DNA of 64,000 nt from NCBI RefSeq assembly GCF_024758505.1, contig NZ_CP077970.1, forward strand, positions 2,046,001 through 2,110,000, written 5' to 3'. Source of the stretch: Bradyrhizobium arachidis (GTDB lineage Bacteria > Pseudomonadota > Alphaproteobacteria > Rhizobiales > Xanthobacteraceae). Within the stretch, counting starts at the first letter, position 1. The number at the start of each line of letters is the position of its first letter. Below, one piece after another: positions 54,663-62,486 of the stretch. The translations under genes were made by a program, and so were the position numbers. The notes below the pieces were generated by a model. The model was not told the origin of the DNA and did not search any database. It saw nothing but the letters and a program-made list of their open reading frames with translations.

Positions 54663-55408
54663 CCCGGCGCTCCCGGTCGTGGAGGAAGAGGCGAGTGTGT
54701 CCTGATGGCAAGGCCGCCGGCGACGCCCGAGCCATCGGCGACCGCGAGGCGGTGGACTGGCGACGGCGAGCTCTGGGTGAAGCGCCACTTCCGGGGATCG
54801 TCGTCGATCTCGGGATCGAAATGGATTCCGACGCCATCAGCGCCAAGCCGCATCGAGAACCGGTCGAGCGGAAGAAGGTGCAGGCCGATACCCCGCGCCT
54901 TCAGATAGGCCTCCTTCAGCGTCCAGTAATCGAAGAAGCGGCTGACGAATTGGTCCGTCGCGATATCCCGGAGAGACGCAAGCTCGTCGGGCGAAAACAC
55001 GCCCTCGGCGGTTTCCATCCGTGCGCGGCGCGGCGTTATCTGCTCGACGTCGACCCCGACCGCCTCATGACCTGAGACCACGCAGGCGACGCAGCCCTCG
55101 GTGTGGGTCAGGTTGAAATGCAGCGCCATGGGCCGCGCGGGACCTGCGACATAGGGCCGGCCATGCGGGCCGGTCGCGAACGACCAGTCGGACGGCGCGA
55201 CATCAGGCGCGGCCTGGGACAGGGCCAGCCGTAGCATCCCGTGCGCGTGAATGAACTCGCGCCGGTGCCGTTCGAACACGAACCGGTCGGCACGTTGCCG
55301 CTCATTGGCCGACAGCATCGCCCGGCACGCCTCACGCGCCTCGTCGGAATCGACGGCTTCGATCAGCCAGACATGGAGGTCGATCGTATTGGCGGTCATC
55401 GGCTGCAT
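54659..55408 (-). CDS. 4'-Phosphopantetheinyl transferase (Sfp-type)
   Basis: This protein of about 249 residues has the Sfp-type motifs VGVDVEQI (Mg-binding Asp) and FFDYWTLKEAYLKARGIGL, with RFVFERHRREFIHAHGMLRL earlier. It attaches phosphopantetheine from CoA to carrier-protein serines, here most likely Ser570 and Ser1639 of the NRPS encoded upstream. Start is uncertain: ATG 55408 or 55399 give family-like lengths, while an in-frame ATG at 55564 gives 301 residues. The stop overlaps the LLM start. Confidence 0.9.
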   Translation of the reverse strand: MQPMTANTIDLHVWLIEAVDSDEAREACRAMLSANERQRADRFVFERHRREFIHAHGMLRLALSQAAPDVAPSDWSFATGPHGRPYVAGPARPMALHFNLTHTEGCVACVVSGHEAVGVDVEQITPRRARMETAEGVFSPDELASLRDIATDQFVSRFFDYWTLKEAYLKARGIGLHLLPLDRFSMRLGADGVGIHFDPEIDDDPRKWRFTQSSPSPVHRLAVADGSGVAGGLAIRTHSPLPPRPGAPG

Positions 55409-55591
55409 CAGCGGTGTGAGCTGTGAGACGATGTGCCCGGTTACGCCAAAACATTCAACCGGGCGGATCGCCGCCGCGACCGACCCGGTTGGGTTCTTGC
55501 TGGTCTGTTGCTCAGCTCTCGCAGGGGTCCTGACGGAACCCACGCGAGAGACACGAGTGATCATTTGTCCGAAAGGTCTCGGGCGAGCCGA

Positions 55592-55768
55592 CTAGCCCTT
55601 GCCCTTCTTCTTTTTCGCCTTCTTGGCCTTCTTCGGCTTCAGCACCGCGAGGCTGGCATCGACGTCCTTCAGCGCCGATTGCAGCTTCTTCTTTTCGGCG
55701 GCAAGCAATTTTTGCAGCGCCTTCTTGTCCTTTTCGCTCAGCCCTTTGGGCGTTTTGGTCATACCCAT
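55592..55768 (-). CDS. Small Lys-rich coiled-coil protein
   Basis: This 58-residue protein (KTPKGLSEKDKKALQKLLAA, then LQSALKDVDASLAVLK) is a single charged helix with a tail that is mostly Lys. A GGGGAA site precedes ATG 55768. It lies between the NRPS and the phosphopantetheinyl transferase genes on the same strand. The basic tail suggests nucleic acid or membrane binding. No family is recognised. Confidence 0.7.
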   Translation of the reverse strand: MGMTKTPKGLSEKDKKALQKLLAAEKKKLQSALKDVDASLAVLKPKKAKKAKKKKGKG

Positions 55769-55891
55769 AATAATTCCCCGGGTTTGAAATGAAATATTCG
55801 GTGCCAAGTGTAACGCACCATCACTGTTGCGCGCGTTTGTCAAATAATCAAGCTGTAACTTGAGAAGTCACAGCTTTGGCGAGCACAGCCG

Positions 55892-58800
55892 TCAGGCGGC
55901 CCTGCGCTTGAGCAGGCGCGCGAGAGGAATGTCGGACTGAGCGACTCCACTCGCCAGCAGCGCGACGAAGTCGTCCATCCACGCGTCGATCGTTCCGCCG
56001 CCGAGCAGGTCGCGCTTGTAGTTGCACGAGCCGGTGATCTCCGTCGGTCGTTCCTTCAGCATCAGCGACAGCCAGGTCTGGTCGACCGGCAGCACGGGTT
56101 GGCCTTCGCGCGCGACATTGCCGAACGAGCGCACCGCAATATCAGGCAGATCGATCGGCCGGCGCAGCGGATTTTGCAGTGTGAAATAGACCTGGGTCAG
56201 CGCCGCCGGATCGATGCCGGCCTCCTGCAGCCGCTCGGCCAAAAGTTCGAACGGCAGTTCCTGCCGTGCATGGGCCTCCAGCACGCTCTCGCGCACCCGC
56301 GCAAAGGCCTGCGCAAAGGATAGTTCCGGTTCTATCCGGGTACGGACGATCACGGTGTTCTCGAACGGGCCGATCACGCGATCGGTGTCGGGCTGCGTGC
56401 GATTGGCCATGGCGGTCGCGATGCAGATGTCGCTACGTCCGGTGCGCAACGCAAGCAACGCCTTCAGCCCGGTCATCATCGCCATGAACAGCGTGCCGTT
56501 CCGGCTACCCGCGAAAGCGCCGAGCCCCGCGATCAGCTCGTCGGTCAGGCGCAGCGGGTGGGAACCGCTCGGCGGGCCCGCCGGCATCGTTTCGCCGTCG
56601 CTTTGGGGGGCGAAAACTGGTGTGGCCCCGCGCAAGCTATCCGTCCATTCGGCGGCCTGGCGGCTCGCGGCCTCGGTACCGCACCACCAGCGCTCCCAGC
56701 GGGCGAAATCGGCAAAGGATAGTGGCACCTTTTGCAGCGGCTCCGCGGGCCGGCCGACCAGCGCGGCGTATCGCCTGGAGATCTCGTCAAAGAGGATGCC
56801 GAGTGACCAGCCGTCGGCGGCGGCGTGATGGAACGTCAGCAACAGTACGTGGTCATCCGCCTGCAGCCGCAGCAGGCGCGCGCGGAGCAGCGGTGCGCGG
56901 CTGGTGTCGATCGGCTCCCAGGCATCCTGCTCGGCCAAGAGCTTGATCTTCTTCAGTTGCAAGGCTTTTAGCCGCTTGTCGGTCGTGCGTCTGCCGCCCC
57001 CGATCGGTTCGACGGTCAGAAGCTCGCCGATCTTGCCGGGAGCGGAGGTCCGAAGCGTGGGCGCATCGCCGTTACAGTCGAATGCGCTCCGCAGGCAATC
57101 GTGGCGGGCGACGACGTCGTCGAGCGCGCGCCTCAGTGCGGCGACGTCGAGCGGTCCCTGGAGGCGGAGGGTGAAGGGCAGGTTGAACAGCGGCAGCCCT
57201 GGCAGATCCCGCTCCATCGTCACCATCTCGGCCTGCGCGATCGACAGCGGCGGCGGACCGCTCTGGACAAGGCGCGGAGTCTCGGCCAGCGGCTTTTGCG
57301 TCTGGGTCGCCAGAGCCTCGTCGACCCGCCGTGCCAGTTGCTCGACGGTCGGCGCCTCAAAAATCGTCTTGATCGGCAGCGAGACGCCGAGTGCCCGCGC
57401 CACGCGGGCCATGGTCTGCCCCGCCAGCAGCGAATGGCCGCCGAGGTCGAAGAAGTTTTCGGTGACGCCGAGGCGGTCGACCTTCAGCAGGTCGATCCAG
57501 ATGTCGGAGAGCACCTTCTCGGTGAAGCGGCGCGCCGGCACTGCGGCTTCGGTTGCCGCCGCCTCCATTGGCGCCGGCGCGAGCAGCGCGGCGCGGTCGA
57601 TCTTGCCATGGGCATTGAGCGGAACGTCGTCCCGGAACAGGAATGCCGAGGGGATGGCATGGCCGGGCAGCCGCGCCTTAAGGGCGTCGCGCAGGGCGCT
57701 GGCGCTGATCCGGCTGCCGGCCCTGGCGACGATGTGAGCGATCAGCTTGACGTCGCCATTGCCGTCGCGGCGCGGGTCGACAATGCCGGCGCGCACGTCG
57801 GGATGATCGGCGAGCGCGTGCTCGATCTCCTTGATCTCGATGCGGTAGCCGCGGACCTTGACTTGATTGTCGATGCGGCCGAGGCATTCGATTGTTCCGT
57901 CCGCGCGCTTGCGTGCGAGATCGCCGGTCCGGTACAGCCGCGCGCCCTCCTGACGCGCGAACGGATCGTGCAGGAAACGCTGCAGCGCCTGCGCGGGATC
58001 GTTGATATAGCCGCGGCCGACGCCGGCACCGCCGATGCAGAGCTCGCCGATCACGCCGACCGGCTGCACTTGCAAATGCGCGTCGAGCACATAGAGCTGG
58101 GTGTTGGGCAGGGGCGCGCCGACCGGCACGGTGGTCGCAGCGTCAGGCACCGATGTCAGGCGATGCAGCGAGACATCGTCAGAACACTCCGAGGCGCCAT
58201 AGGCGTTGATCAGCGGCACTTTTGGACAGTGCCGGAACCAGGCGCGGCAGAGATCGACGCTGAGCGGCTCGCCGGTCGAGATCAGGAGCCGCAGTCTTGC
58301 AAAGGCGCGGCGGATCGGCGCCTCATTCATCCGCTCGAGCACCACGCGCAGGAGCGAGGGCACGATCTCGAGGACCGTGATGCCCTCGCGTTCGATCTCC
58401 GCGGCGAGGAGCAGCGGATCCTGCACGGTCTCGTTGGCGCAGACATGGACGCGGGCGCCGACCATGGGACCGGCCAAAAACTGCCAGACCGAGATGACAA
58501 AGCTCTGCGGCGCGCTCTGGGCGATGACGTCGCTGGCGGAAAGGCCGAGTTCGGCGATCAGTGATGCCAGATGATTTGACAGTCCGCGCTGCTCGATCAT
58601 CACGCCCTTCGGCATCCCCGACGAGCCCGACGTATAGATGACGTAGGCGAGGCTGGACGGCGTGCGGCGCACGGGTTTGGCCGGCTTGCCCGCTTTGGCT
58701 TCGATCAGCTCGTCGAGCGTCGCCACCTCGATGCGGGCGGCAAGCGGCGCGAGGAGATCGTCGAGCAGGGCAGCCCTGGCGCGCGAGGACAGCAGCACGC

Positions 58801-61800
58801 GCGCGCAACTCGATCCGAGCATGGTCGCAATTCGTCCCACCGGCTGGTCGGGATCGAGGCTGACGAAGGCCGCGCCGACCTGCTGCACGGCAATCATCGC
58901 GGCGAGCAGGTCGGGTCCGCGATCGGTGAGCAGTGCCACGACCGACTCGGCCCCGACCCCCTTCTGCGCGAGCCATTTTGCAATCGACTGGCTGCGCCGC
59001 GCCAGTTCGCGATAGGTCACCGGCACGCCTGCGCCTGACATCGCCACCGCATCCGGCGTTTGTCTCGCCTGTCGCTCAAACCTTTCGGCAAAATTGCCGC
59101 GCCGGGTGAAATCGGCGGCAGCACCACTGCCTTCGCTGCGAAGCTGGCGCTGCTCGCCTGATGACAGCAGCGGTAGTCGCGAGATCGGCTGGCCGGGATC
59201 GGCGATCGCAGACTTGATGAGGGTTTTGAACTGCGCCGCCATCCCCGCCATCGTCGCGGCATCGAACAGATCGGTCGCGTACTCAAAAAATCCCGAGAAA
59301 CGGCCGTCGGCTTCGACCAGCTCCAGCGTGATGTCGAAGCGCGCGACCTGCGGGTCGATCTCCAGCCGCCGCGTCGACAAGCCCTGAAAATGCGCAGCCT
59401 CGATCGAGGCGTTCTGCAGGATGAACATCACCTGGAACAGCGGATTGCCGTCGCGGCTGCGAGAAACTTGCAGCGCGCGCAGCACCTCCTCGATCGGCAG
59501 GTCCTGGTTGCGATAGGCATCCAGCGTGACCTGCCGCACCCGCCGCAGCATCTCGCCAAAGGTCGGATCGCCGGCAAAGTCGTTGCGCAGGATCAGCGTG
59601 TTCGCGAACAGCCCGATCAGGCGTTCGGTCTCGATCTGGTTACGGTTGGCGATCAGCGAGCCGGTGGCGACGTCTTCATGCCCGGTATGGCGGAACAGCA
59701 GGCACTGGAATGCCCCGAGCAGTGTCATGAAGGGCGTCACGCCCTGGTCTTGGCTCAGCTTGCGGATGCCGGCGGACATCGCCTTTGTGAAATCGAGATA
59801 GTGCCGCGCGCCTTGCCCGCTCCAATTCTTCGGCCGCGGCCGGTCGGTGCGCAGCGGCAGCGTGGTGACGCCGTCGAGCTGGCGCCGCCAATAGTCGAGC
59901 TGCTCCTTTGCGGCCGGCATTTCGGCCCAGCTCTGTTGCCAGGTGGCAAAGTCGCGATAATGGAAGGTCGGTGCGGGCAGGGCGGTCGCGCTTGATCCAC
60001 GCGCGCTCGCATAATGCGCGGCGAGCTCTTCCCAAAACAGCTTTTGCGACCAGCCGTCGGTGACGAGGTGGTGGATGTTGACCACCAGCGCGTGATTGTT
60101 TGCATCGAAGGCCAGCAGCGTCACCTTCAGCGGCGGCTCGCGAGCGAGATCGAAGCGGTGTTGCGCAAGCTTTTGCGCCTCGCGCCGGACGATCGCGGAC
60201 CGCTTGTCCGCCGGCGCTGGCCTAAGCTTGATCCGTTCGAAGCGCGGTGCCATCCGGCGTAGGCGTTGCACCGGCTCGCCATGCTGCTCGGTGAAGGTCG
60301 AGCGCAGGATATCGTGGCGTGTGCAGATCGCGGCGACGCTCGCCTGCAGCGCCTTGACGTCGAGCTTGCCCGAGAGCAGCGCGACCTCGACGACATTGTA
60401 ATTGTAGCGGGTCTTGTCGAGCCGTGAGAGCACGTACATGCGCTGCTGCTGGAACGACAGCGGCGCCTCCGCGGCATCCGCGCGGCGCCATTGCGGGGCT
60501 GCGACGTCGCCCCGGTGTGCTGCCGTCTCCAGCCGCGCCGCCAGGGCGGTGACCGTCGGGCAGTCAAAAATGTCCTCGAAGGAGAAATCGACGTTGAAGC
60601 GCTCGCGCAGCCGCGAGCGCATCTGCGTTGCCGCCAGCGAATCCGCGCCGAGCGCAAACACGTCCTGGTCGATCCCGACCTGCGGCAGCTCCAGCAACTG
60701 TGCCCACAGCTCGGCAAGCTGGGTCTCGAGCGCCGAGCGTGGCAGCGCCTCGTCCTTGTCCTCGTGCGCAGGAGAAGCGGCAATCAGCTCAGCCAGCGCA
60801 TTGCGCTTGACCTTGCCGCTTGCGCCCTTGGGCAGCGCGGCGACGGCGCGCACAACACTCGGCACCTTGTAGGCGGCAAGCCGTTTGCGCGCGAATTGCC
60901 GCAAAGCCTCCGACGTCGCCTTCGTCTCAGGCCGCAGCACGACGACGGCCGCGACGTTCTCGCCGAGCTTTTTGTGCGGAACAGCGAACACGCCGGCCTC
61001 GAGCACGTCCGGATGGGCGAGCAGCGCCTCTTCCACTTCCAGCGGCGAGATCTTTTGCCCGCCGCGGTTGATGACGTCCTTGATGCGACCGACGATGAAG
61101 AGATAGCCGTCGTCGTCGAGATAGCCGAGATCGCCGGTGCGAAACCAGTCGCCGCGGAACGAAGCTCTTGTGGTCTCCTCGTCATTATAGTAGCCGCGCG
61201 TCATCGTCGGCCCGCGCAGCATGATTTCGCCATGCTGGCCGCTCGGCAGCATCACCCCATTGGCGTCCATGATCGCGATCTCGGGCCCTGCCGCGCGGCC
61301 AACCGATCCGACCTTCCGTCGTTCGACCGGATTGGCCGCGATCTGCGAGGCCGCTTCCGTCATGCCGTAGGTCTCGATGACGGGAACGCCGAACATCGCT
61401 TCCAAGCCCTCGAGGATCGCGGGCGCGAGCGAGGACGAGGCCGAGCGGATCACGCGGAAGGGCGATCGCTTTGCGCGATGCGGGTCTTGTTCGGCCGCCG
61501 TCAGCAGCGCGCGATGAATGGTCGGCACCGCCGTGTACCAGCTCGGCTGCAAATCCTTCATCCAGTCGAAGAACGAGATCGCATCGAATCCGCTGGTGCA
61601 GATCACGCTCGATCCGGCCACAAGCGCAGTGAGAAGGCCGGAGACCAGGCCATGGGCATGGAACAGGGGCAGAACGTTCAGCAAACGGTCCCGCGGCCCG
61701 AGCGACAGCACATGACCGGCATTGTGGGCGGATCGGCACACGGCGGCCTGCGTCAGCGGCACCATTTTTGGACGCGCCGCGGTGCCCGACGTCAGCAGGA

Positions 61801-62347
61801 CGAACGCGTCATCCTCGCCGCGCGCGGCGCCACCGGTGGCGGCTGCGCCGATTGACGGGCCCGTGAGCTGATAGCCGCCGAGATCGCCATCCGGACCCGG
61901 CACGAAATCGATGACGGCGATGCCCAATGCCTTGGCAGCTTCGCGGCTTGCGCAATTCATCTCGGCGCGCGTGACGAGCGCCTTCAGCTTCAATTCGCTG
62001 AAATAGCGCTGCAACTCGTCGGCCGTCAGATCCGGGTTGATAGGGACGCAGGCGGAAGATGCGGCGACCGCAATCAGAGCCAGCGCGGTGTCGGCCCCGC
62101 GCGGCAACGCCACCGCGACCCGGTCGGCAGGGGCGATGCCGAGCCCGCGCAGGGTCCGGACGGCCGTCATGGTGCGGTCGCACAAAGCGGCATAGGCGAG
62201 GGGCGGCCGGCCGGGCGCCAGGATCGCGGGCGCGCGCGGCGTCGTGCGGGCATGAAATTCCAGCATTTCGCCGATGCATGCGAAGGTGGCCGCCTCTGCG
62301 GTTTGACCGGCCGATCCCTCCGGCGATGGGCTTGCTGTGTCCGACAA
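55892..62347 (-). CDS. Non-ribosomal peptide synthetase, A-T-C-A-T-C
   Basis: This 2151-residue synthetase has, in order, an acyl-CoA-ligase-like A domain (about 25-525; LLTSGTAARPKMVPL, LPLFHAHGLVSG, ETYGMTEAASQ, LPKGASGKVKR), a carrier domain (Ser570 in LGADSL), a C domain (His759-His760 in HHLVTDG), an amino-acid A domain (about 1090-1580; YTSGSSGMPKG, INAYGASECSDD, NAHGKIDR), a carrier domain (Ser1639 in LGGHSL) and a terminal C domain (His1840-His1841 in HHAAADG). There is no thioesterase or reductase. The loading domain resembles oxalyl-CoA synthetases. TTG 62347 has AAAGGC upstream; a longer frame lacks support. The second A domain seems to have no Asp at the usual amine-binding position. 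Confidence 0.93.
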   Translation of the reverse strand: MSDTASPSPEGSAGQTAEAATFACIGEMLEFHARTTPRAPAILAPGRPPLAYAALCDRTMTAVRTLRGLGIAPADRVAVALPRGADTALALIAVAASSACVPINPDLTADELQRYFSELKLKALVTRAEMNCASREAAKALGIAVIDFVPGPDGDLGGYQLTGPSIGAAATGGAARGEDDAFVLLTSGTAARPKMVPLTQAAVCRSAHNAGHVLSLGPRDRLLNVLPLFHAHGLVSGLLTALVAGSSVICTSGFDAISFFDWMKDLQPSWYTAVPTIHRALLTAAEQDPHRAKRSPFRVIRSASSSLAPAILEGLEAMFGVPVIETYGMTEAASQIAANPVERRKVGSVGRAAGPEIAIMDANGVMLPSGQHGEIMLRGPTMTRGYYNDEETTRASFRGDWFRTGDLGYLDDDGYLFIVGRIKDVINRGGQKISPLEVEEALLAHPDVLEAGVFAVPHKKLGENVAAVVVLRPETKATSEALRQFARKRLAAYKVPSVVRAVAALPKGASGKVKRNALAELIAASPAHEDKDEALPRSALETQLAELWAQLLELPQVGIDQDVFALGADSLAATQMRSRLRERFNVDFSFEDIFDCPTVTALAARLETAAHRGDVAAPQWRRADAAEAPLSFQQQRMYVLSRLDKTRYNYNVVEVALLSGKLDVKALQASVAAICTRHDILRSTFTEQHGEPVQRLRRMAPRFERIKLRPAPADKRSAIVRREAQKLAQHRFDLAREPPLKVTLLAFDANNHALVVNIHHLVTDGWSQKLFWEELAAHYASARGSSATALPAPTFHYRDFATWQQSWAEMPAAKEQLDYWRRQLDGVTTLPLRTDRPRPKNWSGQGARHYLDFTKAMSAGIRKLSQDQGVTPFMTLLGAFQCLLFRHTGHEDVATGSLIANRNQIETERLIGLFANTLILRNDFAGDPTFGEMLRRVRQVTLDAYRNQDLPIEEVLRALQVSRSRDGNPLFQVMFILQNASIEAAHFQGLSTRRLEIDPQVARFDITLELVEADGRFSGFFEYATDLFDAATMAGMAAQFKTLIKSAIADPGQPISRLPLLSSGEQRQLRSEGSGAAADFTRRGNFAERFERQARQTPDAVAMSGAGVPVTYRELARRSQSIAKWLAQKGVGAESVVALLTDRGPDLLAAMIAVQQVGAAFVSLDPDQPVGRIATMLGSSCARVLLSSRARAALLDDLLAPLAARIEVATLDELIEAKAGKPAKPVRRTPSSLAYVIYTSGSSGMPKGVMIEQRGLSNHLASLIAELGLSASDVIAQSAPQSFVISVWQFLAGPMVGARVHVCANETVQDPLLLAAEIEREGITVLEIVPSLLRVVLERMNEAPIRRAFARLRLLISTGEPLSVDLCRAWFRHCPKVPLINAYGASECSDDVSLHRLTSVPDAATTVPVGAPLPNTQLYVLDAHLQVQPVGVIGELCIGGAGVGRGYINDPAQALQRFLHDPFARQEGARLYRTGDLARKRADGTIECLGRIDNQVKVRGYRIEIKEIEHALADHPDVRAGIVDPRRDGNGDVKLIAHIVARAGSRISASALRDALKARLPGHAIPSAFLFRDDVPLNAHGKIDRAALLAPAPMEAAATEAAVPARRFTEKVLSDIWIDLLKVDRLGVTENFFDLGGHSLLAGQTMARVARALGVSLPIKTIFEAPTVEQLARRVDEALATQTQKPLAETPRLVQSGPPPLSIAQAEMVTMERDLPGLPLFNLPFTLRLQGPLDVAALRRALDDVVARHDCLRSAFDCNGDAPTLRTSAPGKIGELLTVEPIGGGRRTTDKRLKALQLKKIKLLAEQDAWEPIDTSRAPLLRARLLRLQADDHVLLLTFHHAAADGWSLGILFDEISRRYAALVGRPAEPLQKVPLSFADFARWERWWCGTEAASRQAAEWTDSLRGATPVFAPQSDGETMPAGPPSGSHPLRLTDELIAGLGAFAGSRNGTLFMAMMTGLKALLALRTGRSDICIATAMANRTQPDTDRVIGPFENTVIVRTRIEPELSFAQAFARVRESVLEAHARQELPFELLAERLQEAGIDPAALTQVYFTLQNPLRRPIDLPDIAVRSFGNVAREGQPVLPVDQTWLSLMLKERPTEITGSCNYKRDLLGGGTIDAWMDDFVALLASGVAQSDIPLARLLKRRAA

Positions 62348-62486
62348 TGCCGTGCCTTTTTGATTTGGTTGAGGTATTCTTCCAAAAATGTATTGAACGC
62401 GTCCAGTCCGAGGTGAACACTTGGCCCCCAAAATCTGTGGTTGAGGGCTTACCCCCTTCGACGGAGTGCAGTCGGGCGGAATCACC
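62348..62486. promoter_or_regulatory. Divergent promoter region of the NRPS and cyclase genes
   Basis: This 139-bp stretch separates the two divergent genes and is AT-richer near the NRPS start. No clear operator is visible; the pairs ggttgagg/tggttgagg near 62370 and 62438 are direct repeats. Confidence 0.35.
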
